The notes under the pieces: model-generated
Database searches by the model: none
What the model was told of the DNA's origin: nothing
What the model saw: the letters and a program-made list of their open reading frames with translations, nothing else
Shown: positions 37,292-45,782 of the stretch, piece by piece
Numbering within the stretch: the stretch's first letter is position 1
Layout: each line of letters opens with the position of its first letter
Position numbers and translations under genes: made by a program
NCBI RefSeq assembly: GCF_024172095.1
Contig: NZ_JAMZDX010000002.1
Coordinates: forward strand, 62,001-126,000
DNA: 64,000 nt
Reading direction: 5' to 3'
From: Kitasatospora cinereorecta
GTDB lineage: Bacteria; Actinomycetota; Actinomycetes; Streptomycetales; Streptomycetaceae

Positions 37292-39234
37292 CGCTGGGGA
37301 TCCTCGGTAGACGGTGCGGTGTCGGGTGCCGGGAAGGACGGACCGCCGGTCTGCCCCTCCGGCGCCTGCCGGGCGGTGCGGGTGCCGCGCTGGATCGCGG
37401 CCATGGTGGCGCGGGAGCGCTGCGGTGAGCGGTCCTCCGCCGGGGCGGCGGGCTCCGGGAGCGGCCGCGGCGCGGCGGCCGCGCTCTCCCGCAACTGGTC
37501 GGCCAGGCTGGCGTTGCGGATCCGCTTGGGCAGCACGGGCGGGGTGCGCAGCTCGACGTCGCCCCCGTCCGTACCGGGGCCGGCCGGGTCGGCGGCGCTC
37601 GGGCCGAGCGCGAGTGGAGCGGCGGGCAGGACGTGGCCGACCACCGCGTCGAGGACGGCCGCGTCGAGGGCCATCGGGTCGAGAGCCATCCGGTCGAGGG
37701 TGCTCGGGCCGAGGGTGCTCGGGCCGAGCAGGGCCGGGCCGCCGTCGCGCACCGGCTCGTCGCGGTACTCCCCGGCGCTCTGGTGGACGGGCGCCTCGGG
37801 GGCGGCCGGCCCCATCTCGAAGGGCTCGGTGCCCGCCCCGGCGCGCGGCCCGAAGGCGACCGAGAGCGCCTCGTCCAGCACGGCGTCGTCCAGCGGGTCC
37901 ACCGGCTCGGCGGTCGACCGCGGGAAGGAGAAGGCGGCCACCACCGCCCCCGGCAGACCGGGGATCGAGGCACCGACGGACGGCCCGTGCCCCTCGGACT
38001 CGACGGCGCCGCCGATCAGCGCACTGAGCGCGGGGTTGCCGCCGGCGCCGCCGGCCGGACCGGACACCCGGGCACCGAACGGCAGACCGGGGATGCCCGC
38101 CGGGGCCTCGGCCTGCTCCAGCAGCGCCGCCGGCAGCAGCACCACGGCCCGGGTGCCGCCGTACGGCGAGGGGCGCAGGGTGACCTGGATGTCGTGCCGG
38201 GCGGCCAGCCGGGAGACCACGAACAGGCCGAGCCGCAGGTCGGTGCCGAGCGCGGCGACGTCCAGCTCCGGCGGGTCGGCCAGGTAGGCGTTGAGCCGCT
38301 CGTACTCCTCCTCGGACATGCCGAGGCCGCGGTCCTCCACCTCGACGGCCAGGCCCTTGGGAACCTCCTGCGCGGAGACCAGCACCTGGGTGTAGGGCGG
38401 GGAGAAGGTGGTGCCGTTCTCGATCAGCTCGGCGGTCAGGTGGATGACGTCGGCCACCGCCTGCCCGCTGAGCGAGACCCGCGGCACGCCCTGGACGGCG
38501 ACCCGGGCGTAGTTCTCGGTCTCGGAGACGGCGCTGCGCAGCACGTTGACCACCGGGACGGCGTTGCGCCAGCGGCGGGCGGGCAGCGCGCCGCCCAGGA
38601 TGACCAGGTTCTCGGCGTTGCGCCGCATCCGGGTCGCCAGGTGGTCGACCGCGAACAGCTCGCGGAGCAGCTCGGGCTCCTCGTGCTCGCGCTCCAGGGC
38701 GTCCAGCATGTTGATCTGACGATGGATCAGCACCTGGGTGCGGCGGGCGATGTTGAGGAAGACCTTCTTGGTGCCCTCGCGGCCATGGGCCTGCCGGACG
38801 ACGGCGCCGACCGCGGTGCGGCGCACCGCGTCGAGGGCCTCGGCGACCTGCTCGACCTCGTCCGCGTCCGGGCGGCGCGGGCCGCGCGGCGCGGGCGCAG
38901 GCAGGAGCTCGCCGGCCTGGAGCCGGCGTACCACCTCCGGCAGTTCGGCCTCGGCGACGGCGCGGGCCTGCTCGCGCAGGTCCTCGACGCGGTCGGTCAG
39001 GGCCCGGGCGGTGCGGTGGCCCTGGGTCAGGCTCCAGACCAGCACGGCGGCGACCAGCACGCTGCCGATCGCCATGGCGGTGCCGTGTCCGGTGCCCAGC
39101 AGTAGGGTGCCGGCGTAGCCCCAGGCGACGGCCAGGCCCACCGAGGGGACCAGGACCAGGGGGAGGAGCGAGGTGCGGAGCGATCCGGAGCGGCCGGCGC
39201 TCTTTCCGTGTTTCGGGGCCGGTATGCCTGGCAT
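37288..39234 (-). CDS. cvnA: Conservon sensor histidine kinase-like protein CvnA
   Basis: A 648-residue sensor-like protein with two membrane helices near residues 23-45 and 51-68, a coiled linker, and a HATPase_c domain at about 245-365 (ELIENGTTFSPP N-box, VEDRGLGMSEEEYERL G1, LGLFVVSRLAARHDI G2). The last 280 residues are disordered and acidic/Pro/Ala-rich. No phosphoacceptor H-box is evident, as is normal for CvnA. ATG 39234 has AAGGACTCAG; a possible promoter (-10 TAGCGT, complement of 39339-39344) lies 100 bases upstream. It heads the cvnABCD operon. Confidence 0.92.
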   Translation of the reverse strand: MPGIPAPKHGKSAGRSGSLRTSLLPLVLVPSVGLAVAWGYAGTLLLGTGHGTAMAIGSVLVAAVLVWSLTQGHRTARALTDRVEDLREQARAVAEAELPEVVRRLQAGELLPAPAPRGPRRPDADEVEQVAEALDAVRRTAVGAVVRQAHGREGTKKVFLNIARRTQVLIHRQINMLDALEREHEEPELLRELFAVDHLATRMRRNAENLVILGGALPARRWRNAVPVVNVLRSAVSETENYARVAVQGVPRVSLSGQAVADVIHLTAELIENGTTFSPPYTQVLVSAQEVPKGLAVEVEDRGLGMSEEEYERLNAYLADPPELDVAALGTDLRLGLFVVSRLAARHDIQVTLRPSPYGGTRAVVLLPAALLEQAEAPAGIPGLPFGARVSGPAGGAGGNPALSALIGGAVESEGHGPSVGASIPGLPGAVVAAFSFPRSTAEPVDPLDDAVLDEALSVAFGPRAGAGTEPFEMGPAAPEAPVHQSAGEYRDEPVRDGGPALLGPSTLGPSTLDRMALDPMALDAAVLDAVVGHVLPAAPLALGPSAADPAGPGTDGGDVELRTPPVLPKRIRNASLADQLRESAAAAPRPLPEPAAPAEDRSPQRSRATMAAIQRGTRTARQAPEGQTGGPSFPAPDTAPSTEDPQR

Positions 39235-39405
39235 CTGAGTCCTTGTACGGGTGCTGTGCCGCGCGGCGTTGCGATGGCGGCCAGTTGACTGTCCGTCATC
39301 GAACGGTTCCGTGCAGCGAGCTCGGTCGGCTTGCAGGCACGCTACCAGCCCTGACTGCCGTGTTAGCAACATCAACTGACGAGATGTCGGCGACGCGTCG
39401 GAGTC

Positions 39406-39439
39406 GAACGGCCCACCGCCGAAGGGCACCGGGCCGTTC
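39406..39439 (-). terminator. Hairpin downstream of the acyl-CoA dehydrogenase gene
   Basis: Perfect 9-bp arms GAACGGCCC and GGGCCGTTC with a 16-base loop that can itself pair (GCC-CTTC-GGC). It lies 19 bases after the acyl-CoA dehydrogenase stop and upstream of the cvnA promoter on the same strand. Confidence 0.65.
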
Positions 39440-39457
39440 TTGACGTGTCCTCGCAGG

Positions 39458-40684
39458 TCAGCTGGCCAGAGCCCGCGGACCCCAGGTCTCGGTGGGCCGT
39501 TTGGTCAAGTGCCCGAGCTTTTCCGACCACTGAACACCGTAGCTGCCGGCGGCCACCTGTCCGAGTCGCAGCCGCTGGACGTCGGAGGTGCCCGCCGGCG
39601 GGTAGATGTGGGTGGCGTCGCGCTGGTAGCGCTCGATCGAGAAGGAGGCCTGAAGGCCGCGGGCGGCGTGGATCTCCATGGCGCTGCGCGCCGAGTCCAG
39701 GGCGTACTCGGTGTTGATCAGCTTGGAGTTCATCAGCTCGGCGTCGCAGGCCCGGCCCTGGTCCAGCAGGTGCGCGGCGTGGTACGCGGCCAGCCGGGCC
39801 GTCATCAGCTTGGACTGCATCTCGCCGATCTTCAGGTTGATGGTGGGGAGTTCGGCCAGTGGTCTGCCGTACAGCGTCCGCTCCTCGGCGAAGTGCACGG
39901 TGTCCTCCACGATCGCCCGGTGGATGCCGAGCGCCACCGCCGCCAGGTTGGGGCGGCCGTAGAGGATCGAGGAGGAGTACGCCACGTCGAGGCCCTGGCC
40001 CTCCCGGCCCAGCCGGTTGGTGGCCGGGATGCGGCACCCCTCGAAGATGATCTCGCCGAAGCTGAAGCCGTGCAGGCCGCTCTGGGTGCCGAGGTCGCCG
40101 AGCCGGAAGCCCGGCCGGTCGCTCTCCACCAGGAAGGCGGACAGGCCGCGCGAGCCCTTGCCGGTCCGGAACACCACCCCGTGCACGTCGCCGATGTGCG
40201 AGTTCCCGACGAACCATTTCCGGCCGTCGAGGACGTACTCGTCGCCCTCCCGGCGGGCGGTTCCGGTCATCCCCAGCACGTGGCCGCCCGACTCCGGCTC
40301 GGTGACGGCGATGGTCGGCAGCGCCTCGCCGGAGGCGAACTTCGGCAGCCACTTGCGCCGTTGGCGCTCGTTGCCGAAGTGGATCACCTTGGCGACGCCC
40401 AGCTGGGAGGCCTGCGCGATCGCGCCCATCGCGCCACTGACCCGGGACAGCTCCTCGATGATCAGGGTCTTGGCCAGGTGGCCGAGACCCATGCCGCCGT
40501 ACTCGCGCGGGATGGTGACGCCGATCCAGCCTCTGTGGGCGATCTCCCGGGCCAGATCGAACTCGACCTCGCGGTCCTTCTCCATCCGCGCCACCTGGGG
40601 GCGAACCTCCTTCTCGGCGAACTGCCGGACCTCCTCGCGGAGTTGGTCGTGGCGCTCGTCGGTGAAGTAGTCGGTGCCCACCAT
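39458..40684 (-). CDS. Acyl-CoA dehydrogenase family protein
   Basis: A 408-residue FAD-dependent dehydrogenase with the complete fold: N-terminal helical domain (YFTDERHDQLREEVRQFAEKEVRPQ), middle beta domain with IAVTEPESGGHVLG and GRKWFVGNSHIGD, and C-terminal helical domain with RTLYGRPLAELPTINLKIGEM and the FAD motif IHAARGLQASFSIERYQRDA. The Gly-rich IAVTEPESG is signature 1. It oxidises an acyl-CoA or related substrate, unknown here. ATG 40684 has GAGAGGACATCAC. It is divergent from the GAF-domain gene. No ETF or thiolase gene is adjacent. Confidence 0.93.
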   Translation of the reverse strand: MVGTDYFTDERHDQLREEVRQFAEKEVRPQVARMEKDREVEFDLAREIAHRGWIGVTIPREYGGMGLGHLAKTLIIEELSRVSGAMGAIAQASQLGVAKVIHFGNERQRRKWLPKFASGEALPTIAVTEPESGGHVLGMTGTARREGDEYVLDGRKWFVGNSHIGDVHGVVFRTGKGSRGLSAFLVESDRPGFRLGDLGTQSGLHGFSFGEIIFEGCRIPATNRLGREGQGLDVAYSSSILYGRPNLAAVALGIHRAIVEDTVHFAEERTLYGRPLAELPTINLKIGEMQSKLMTARLAAYHAAHLLDQGRACDAELMNSKLINTEYALDSARSAMEIHAARGLQASFSIERYQRDATHIYPPAGTSDVQRLRLGQVAAGSYGVQWSEKLGHLTKRPTETWGPRALAS

Positions 40685-40809
40685 GTGATGTCCTCTCGTC
40701 GGTCCGGTGTCCTCCGTCCCCGCCTGCCCCCGGGACCATGTGGCGGTGTACGGCCACGCGGCGTGGCTCATTGTCGTACGGTGTGACCGCCCGGCTCCAT
40801 ACTGTGATC

Positions 40810-40854
40810 ATGGATTGGCGCGAAGTCGGCGAGTCCTGGAAAACGTGTGTTTGA
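40810..40854 (+). other. Possible leaderless 14-aa peptide ORF
   Basis: ATG 40810 reads MDWREVGESWKTCV before TGA. A -10-like CATACT at 40798-40803 lies six bases upstream, matching the leaderless pattern seen elsewhere in the window. It lies in the 258-base divergent gap and could be a regulatory leader of the downstream GAF gene; no other support. Confidence 0.15.
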
Positions 40855-40942
40855 CCCGCCGTCACCTGGGCAGTGATCTCTGCCCGTTCGGGGTGGGCGA
40901 TGCTGACGGGGGCCGTGTGCAGGGCTGTCCAGGTCTGACACC

Positions 40943-41980
40943 ATGGGCGCCATGAATGATGTGATGAGCGCTCAGAACGCCTATCCGGGTGGGGGTGGCG
41001 GCGGGTCGGACCGGACCCGGCGCCTGCGCAGCCTCGGCTTGAACGACCCGAGCCCGGACGAGGCCTTCGACCGCTTCGCGCACCTTGCGGCCAGTATCAC
41101 CCGTGCCCCGATCGCGATGGTGAACTTCGTCAACGACGAGCGCCAGATGTTCCGAGGGCTCTACATTCCGCCAAATCCCGCGCAGACGGAGGAGGACGAC
41201 GCCTGGGCGGACCGCGGCATCGCCTTCGACCTCCCCAACCGCGAGATGCCCCTGAGCCACGGCTTCTGCCCGCACGTGGTGGCCCAGCGCTCCCCGCTCG
41301 CCCTCGACGACATCCTCGCCTACCCCCGGTTCGCCGGGAATCCGGTGGTCGACGAGCTCGGCGTGCGCGCCTACCTGGGCGCGCCGCTGGTCGACGACAC
41401 CAACACCGTCATCGGCACGGTCTGCGTCCTGGACCGCGAGCCCCGGCAGTGGGGCCGCGAGCGGCTGAAGGACATCCAGCACCTGGCCGAGGCGCTGCTG
41501 TCCGAGATCCGCCTGCGCGACAACCTGCTCGCCCAGCAGCAGGAGATGTTCGCGGCGTTCGACGGCTCGCCCTTCCCGATCATGCTCACCGACTCGCCCG
41601 AGCACCTGATCCGCTACGCCAACGCCGAGCACCTGGGCGTCTTCGGCAACCCGGGCCCGTTCGCGCCGGTCGGCCAGGCGTACCCGCAGCTGGGTGCGGC
41701 CGGCCTGCCGCACGCGGTGGAGGACGCCTACCGGAGCGGACGCACCACCGTGCTCAAGGACGTCCGGGTCCAGTCGTACGTGCCGGGCGCCCGGCGGGCC
41801 GAGCAGGTGTACACCTTCACCTGCACCCCGCTGCGCAACGCCCGGACCGGGCAGGTCAACGGGGTGCTGACGGTCGGTATGGACACCACCGCCCAGTCCC
41901 GTACCGAGGAGGAGCTGGGAACGCTGGCCGCCCTGCTGGTGGACCGGCTGCAGCAGTCCGGCCGCGGGCTGCCGGGCTGA
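40943..41980 (+). CDS. GAF-PAS sensor protein
   Basis: A 345-residue cytoplasmic sensor. Residues 38-195 form a GAF domain (DEAFDRFAHLAASITRAPIAMVNFVNDERQMFRG...SHGFCPHVVAQRSPLALDDILAYPRFAG...YLGAPLVDDTNTVIGTVCVLD), and 205-330 a PAS-like domain (FDGSPFPIMLTDSPEHLIRYANAEHLGVF...VLTVGMDTTAQSRTEEEL). There is no kinase, cyclase or phosphatase output domain, so it must signal through a partner. ATG 40943 and ATG 40952 are both possible starts. The ligand is unknown. Confidence 0.85.
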   Translation: MGAMNDVMSAQNAYPGGGGGGSDRTRRLRSLGLNDPSPDEAFDRFAHLAASITRAPIAMVNFVNDERQMFRGLYIPPNPAQTEEDDAWADRGIAFDLPNREMPLSHGFCPHVVAQRSPLALDDILAYPRFAGNPVVDELGVRAYLGAPLVDDTNTVIGTVCVLDREPRQWGRERLKDIQHLAEALLSEIRLRDNLLAQQQEMFAAFDGSPFPIMLTDSPEHLIRYANAEHLGVFGNPGPFAPVGQAYPQLGAAGLPHAVEDAYRSGRTTVLKDVRVQSYVPGARRAEQVYTFTCTPLRNARTGQVNGVLTVGMDTTAQSRTEEELGTLAALLVDRLQQSGRGLPG

Positions 41981-42004
41981 GCGGGACCGACCGGACCCGG
42001 AACG

Positions 42005-42048
42005 GGCCGGACCGGGGCGCGTCCGGGGGCGCGCCCCGCGGTCCGGCC
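42005..42048. terminator. Long hairpin between convergent genes
   Basis: Arms GGCCGGACCGGGGCGCG (42005-42021) and CGCGCCCCGCGGTCCGGCC (42030-42048) pair along their whole length apart from a two-base bulge. It separates the GAF gene from the convergent MocR gene. Confidence 0.75.
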
Positions 42049-42119
42049 GAGCGGTGCGCCGCTGCCTTCGGAGGACGGCCGCGGTCGGTGCGCGGCCGCG
42101 GTGGCTCCGGCCGACCGGG

Positions 42120-43538
42120 TCAGCCGAGGGCGCGGACGAGGCGGTGGGCCGCGTCGGTCAGCTGCTCGGCGTTCTGGGCACAGGCGTAGCTGAGCCGCAG
42201 GTGCGGCGCGGGCGGCTCGGCGGTGAAGTACGGGCCGCCGGGCGTGACGGCCACGCCCGCGCGGAGCGCGGCGGCGGCCAGCGCCGCCGGATCGCTGCCG
42301 TCGGGCAGCCGCAGCCACAGCTGGTAGCCGCCGTACGGCAGCCGTTCGGGCAGCAGCTCGGGCCGCAGCGTGCGCAGGGCACCGACCAGCGCCGTCCGCC
42401 GCTCCTGCAGCGCGGCGGCGAGCGCCCGAAGGTGCTGGGTCCAGGCCGGGGCGGCGACCAGTTCGAGCGCGGTCTCCTGGAGCGGGCGGGGCACGAAGAA
42501 GCTGTCCACCGCCTGGACGGCCCGGAGCCGGGCGAGCGCGGGCCCGCGTGCGACCAGGGCGGCCACCCGCAGGTTGGGCGAGGTGGGCTTGGTCAGCGAG
42601 CGGATGTGCACCACGACGCCGTCGGGGTCGTCGGCGGCCAGCGGCGGGGGCAGCTCCGGTGCGTCGGCGTGCACCAGACGGCGGGCGAAGTCGTCCTCCA
42701 CCACGAACGCCCCGGCGGCCCGCGCGATCCGCAGGACCTCGCGCCGCCGCTCGACGGCGAGCACCGCGCCGGTCGGGTTCTGGAACAGCGGCTGGCAGAC
42801 GAACACCCGGGCGCCGCTGGCGGCGAACGCCTCCGCGAGCAGTTCGGTCCGTACGCCGTCGGCGTCCATCGGGACGGGCACCGGCCGCAGTCCCGCCGCG
42901 CGGGCGACGGCGAGCATCCCCGGGTAGGTGGGCGATTCGACCAGGACCGGCGCGCCGGGGGCGGCGAGCGAGCGCAGTGCGGTGGTGAGCGCGCTCTGCC
43001 CGCCGGCGGCGACCAGGACGTCGGCCGCGGTGACGGACCCTCCGATGTCCCGGGCGAACCAGGCCCGCAGCTCGGGCAGGCCCTCCATCGGGGGGCGGCT
43101 CCACGCCTCCGGCCGGCGGCCGGCCCTGGCCAGCGCGGCGGCCAGCGCGCGTTCGGGCTGCAGCGACGGGTGCAGGTAGCCGCTGTTGAGGTCGACCACC
43201 TCGGGCGGGGGGAGGGCGAGCGCGCCCAGCACACCGGAGGCGTCGGCGGCGCGGGCCGGCGGGATGCCCGCCTCGGCGCTGAGCGCGACCTCCTGCCAGG
43301 AGGTGTCGGCGGGGCGGGCGGTCGTCCGGCGGGTCTCGGCCCGGAACACCCCGGCGCCGGGACGGGAGACCACCAGGCCCTCCGCGGCCAGGACGGCGAT
43401 CGCCCGGGAGACCGTCACCGGGCTGACCTGGTGGCGCTGCATCAGCTCCCGGCTGGACGGCAGCTTCTCGCCGGGGGAGTAGCGGGCGAGATCGCGGCGG
43501 AGCAGAGCGGCCAGTTCGGCGACGCTGGTGCGGTCCAT
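42120..43538 (-). CDS. MocR-type regulator (GntR wHTH fused to PLP aminotransferase fold)
   Basis: A 472-residue MocR/GntR protein. The N-terminal winged helix (residues 8-70: DLARYSPGEKLPSSRELMQRHQVSPVTVSRAIAVLAAEGLVVSRPG) is followed by a class I aminotransferase fold (VLVAAGGQSALTTALRSLAAPG, PLFQNPTGAVL, HIRSLTKPTSPNLRVAALVA with the PLP Lys in SLTKPT). PLP or a PLP-amino acid adduct serves as effector. It is divergent from a DMT transporter, with only 32 bases between starts and palindromes overlapping both, indicating direct control of that gene and of itself. Confidence 0.9.
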   Translation of the reverse strand: MDRTSVAELAALLRRDLARYSPGEKLPSSRELMQRHQVSPVTVSRAIAVLAAEGLVVSRPGAGVFRAETRRTTARPADTSWQEVALSAEAGIPPARAADASGVLGALALPPPEVVDLNSGYLHPSLQPERALAAALARAGRRPEAWSRPPMEGLPELRAWFARDIGGSVTAADVLVAAGGQSALTTALRSLAAPGAPVLVESPTYPGMLAVARAAGLRPVPVPMDADGVRTELLAEAFAASGARVFVCQPLFQNPTGAVLAVERRREVLRIARAAGAFVVEDDFARRLVHADAPELPPPLAADDPDGVVVHIRSLTKPTSPNLRVAALVARGPALARLRAVQAVDSFFVPRPLQETALELVAAPAWTQHLRALAAALQERRTALVGALRTLRPELLPERLPYGGYQLWLRLPDGSDPAALAAAALRAGVAVTPGGPYFTAEPPAPHLRLSYACAQNAEQLTDAAHRLVRALG

Positions 43539-43564
43539 GGGCGCTCACTCCCCTACTGCTACGC

Positions 43565-43594
43565 TCGTGTATGACAGCACACGATAGCGCTATC
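43565..43594. promoter_or_regulatory. MocR operator candidates over the DMT transporter start
   Basis: Two inverted repeats: TCGTGT-N8-ACACGA (43565-43584), which brackets the transporter's ATG at 43571, and the perfect 12-bp palindrome GATAGCGCTATC (43583-43594) inside its first codons. A leaderless -10 TACGCT lies at 43560-43565. Binding here would block transcription start directly. Confidence 0.55.
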
Positions 43595-44464
43595 CTCGCC
43601 CGCCCGGTAGCGGTCGGCGGCGCGGCCCTCGCCGCGCTGGCCGTGCTCGGCTTCTCCTTCAGCTTCCCCGCCACGGTATGGGCGCTCGACGGTTTCGGCC
43701 CCTGGACGGCCACCGGTCTGCGCGGGGTGCTCGCCGCGGTGATCGCGGGCACCTGCCTGGCGGTCCGTCGGGTCCCGCTGCCGCGCCGGGCGGACCTGCC
43801 CGGTCTGCTGGTGGTGGCCGCCGGGTGCGTGGTGGGCTTCCCGCTGCTGACCACCTTCGCCCTGCAGTCCTCCTCGACCGCGCACTCGGCCGTGGTGATC
43901 GGCCTGCTGCCGCTGGCCACCGCCGCGTGCTCCGCGCTGCGGACCGGCGCCCGGCTGCCGCGGGCGTTCTGGTGGGCGGCGGTGGCGGGCGCGGCCGCGG
44001 TGCTGGCCTTCAGCCTGCAGCAGAGCGCCGGCCGGCCCGGGCCGGCCGACGCCTGCCTGCTCGCCGCGCTGCTGCTCTGCGCGGCGGGCTACGCCGAGGG
44101 CGGTCGGCTGGCCCGGCGGATGCCCGGCTGGCAGGTGATCGCCTGGGCCGTGGTCGCTGCGCTCCCCGCCACCGCGTCGACCCTTGCCCTGGCCCTGCCG
44201 GCCGAGCCCGTCCGGCTCAGCGCGCACGCCCTGGCCGGGATGGCCTACCTCGCGGCGGTCTCCCAGTTCGGGGGGTTCGTGGTCTGGTACCGGGGGATGG
44301 CCGCGATCGGCGTCCCGCGGGCCAGCCAACTGCAGCTCGCCCAGCCCCTGCTCACGCTGGGCTGGGCGGTGCTGGTGCTGGGCGAGCGGCTGCCGGCGGC
44401 CGCGCCGGTGACGGCGCTGGCGGTGCTGGTCTGCATCGCCGTCACCCAGCGCGCCGGCCGCTGA
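43571..44464 (+). CDS. DMT-family (EamA) transporter, MocR-linked
   Basis: A 297-residue transporter with 10 predicted membrane helices in two EamA repeats (AALAVLGFSFSFPATVWALDGFG; YLAAVSQFGGFVVWYRGMAAIGVPRASQLQLAQPLLTL). The ASQLQLAQP motif near residue 253 is typical of the subgroup. The start ATG follows TACGCT by five bases and has no ribosome-binding site, so the message is leaderless. Its divergence from a MocR regulator suggests export of an amino acid-like or pyridoxal-related compound. Convergent with the sugar-binding lipoprotein gene; a hairpin lies between. Confidence 0.88.
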   Translation: MTAHDSAILARPVAVGGAALAALAVLGFSFSFPATVWALDGFGPWTATGLRGVLAAVIAGTCLAVRRVPLPRRADLPGLLVVAAGCVVGFPLLTTFALQSSSTAHSAVVIGLLPLATAACSALRTGARLPRAFWWAAVAGAAAVLAFSLQQSAGRPGPADACLLAALLLCAAGYAEGGRLARRMPGWQVIAWAVVAALPATASTLALALPAEPVRLSAHALAGMAYLAAVSQFGGFVVWYRGMAAIGVPRASQLQLAQPLLTLGWAVLVLGERLPAAAPVTALAVLVCIAVTQRAGR

Positions 44465-44489
44465 GCCGGCCGGTCGGCGCCGCCTGACT

Positions 44490-44542
44490 CGGCGCCCCGG
44501 GGCTCAGCGGCCGGGATCGGGATGCGGCGCACCGGGGCGCCG
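44490..44542. terminator. Inverted repeat between convergent genes
   Basis: Perfect 11-bp arms CGGCGCCCCGG (44490-44500) and CCGGGGCGCCG (44532-44542) with a 31-base loop. It lies in the 88-base gap between the DMT transporter and sugar-binding lipoprotein genes. Confidence 0.6.
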
Positions 44543-44552
44543 CAGACGGGAC

Positions 44553-45635
44553 TCAGCCCTGGATGCCGGCGTCCTTGCACGCCTTGGCGTACTGGCCGGA
44601 GCAGACGTCGGACGCCTTGTAGAGGCCGCCGGCGATCACCGTGTCGGCCACCTTCGCCTTGGTCACCACGATGGGCGAGAGCAGCATCGAGGGGATCTGG
44701 TCGCCGTGGCTGTCGGTCATGGTGGTGGCGACCGAGGTGACGTCCAGGCCCTTGATCAGGTAGACCGCGATGTTGGCGGCGGCGTCGGCCTCCGGCCGGT
44801 ACGGCTTGTAGATGGTGTAGGTCTGCTCGCCGGTGAGGATGCGTCGGATCGCGTCCATCGAGGCGTCCTGTCCGCCGACCGGGACGTCGGTGCGGCCGGC
44901 CTTCTTCAGCGAGTCGATGATCGAGGCCGCCATGCCGTCGTTGGCGGAGTACACGGCCTGGAAGCCGTTCTTGCCGAGCTGGCCGATCGCCTCGTTCATC
45001 TTCTGGGCGGCCACCTCCGGCTTCCACTCGCCGGACTGCTCGTAGGCGATCCGCTTCACCTTGCCGTCCAGGGCGTGGTGCGCGCCCGCCTTGAAGTCGG
45101 CGGCGTTCGGGTCGCTCTCCGAGCCGTTGATCATCACGATGTCGGCGCCGGCGGCCTTCGGGCCGAGCGCGTCCAGCAGGGCCTGGCCCTGGAGTTCGCC
45201 GGTGCGCTTGTTGTCGAAGGAGATGTACGCGGCGACCTTGCCGGCGGCGAGGCGGTCGTACGCGATCACCTTGGTGCCCTTCTTGGCGGCCCGGTCCACC
45301 CAGGGCGCGGTGACCGCGGCGTTGACCGGGTCGAGCACGATGACCTTGACGCCGCGGTCGACCAGCGCGTCGAACTGCTGCTTCTGCGCGGCCTCGTCGC
45401 CGTCGGCGTTGGCGTAGTCGACGGTGCATCGGGTGCACAGCCCGGTGATCGAGGCCTCGATCATCGGCTTGTCGAACGCCTCGTACCGGGTGGACGACGT
45501 CCGCTCGGGCAGGAGCAGGCCGACGGTCTTGTTGTCGGATGCCGACTTGGCCCCGTCCGACCCGCAGGCGGCGAGCGAGAGGGCCATCGACACAGCGGCC
45601 GTGCCGATGACCAGGCGACGCGTCATAGCGCTCAT
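44553..45635 (-). CDS. Sugar ABC transporter substrate-binding lipoprotein (xylose-type)
   Basis: A 360-residue extracytoplasmic binding protein. Signal peptide with lipobox LAACG (Cys24 from ATG 45635) and the periplasmic-binding fold 1 of the XylF/ChvE type: KTVGLLLPERTSSTRYEAFD, VDRGVKVIVLDPVNAAVTAPWVD, GADIVMINGSESDPNA, FQAVYSANDGMAASIIDSL, VPVGGQDASMDAI. It should bind a pentose or similar sugar. No ATPase or permease gene is adjacent, so it must share a transporter encoded elsewhere or function as a sensor. A second ATG at 45626 is also possible. Confidence 0.9.
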   Translation of the reverse strand: MSAMTRRLVIGTAAVSMALSLAACGSDGAKSASDNKTVGLLLPERTSSTRYEAFDKPMIEASITGLCTRCTVDYANADGDEAAQKQQFDALVDRGVKVIVLDPVNAAVTAPWVDRAAKKGTKVIAYDRLAAGKVAAYISFDNKRTGELQGQALLDALGPKAAGADIVMINGSESDPNAADFKAGAHHALDGKVKRIAYEQSGEWKPEVAAQKMNEAIGQLGKNGFQAVYSANDGMAASIIDSLKKAGRTDVPVGGQDASMDAIRRILTGEQTYTIYKPYRPEADAAANIAVYLIKGLDVTSVATTMTDSHGDQIPSMLLSPIVVTKAKVADTVIAGGLYKASDVCSGQYAKACKDAGIQG

Positions 45636-45752
45636 GGTGGGTGGTGCCTCCCTGACGGCCGCAGCGTTGCGGCGAGGTGAGGAGTCAAGCCCGAGCGCCG
45701 AGGTGTCGTCAAGAAATAAACCATGGTCCCGCCGGATTCGACCAAGTCGTTA

Positions 45753-45764
45753 CCTTCTTGAAGG
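45753..45764. promoter_or_regulatory. Palindrome upstream of the sugar-binding protein gene
   Basis: CCTTC-TT-GAAGG, about 120 bases before the lipoprotein start, in an AT-richer stretch of the 147-base gap. A modest operator candidate. Confidence 0.3.
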
Positions 45765-45782
45765 CTTACGCTGACCTTCGTC

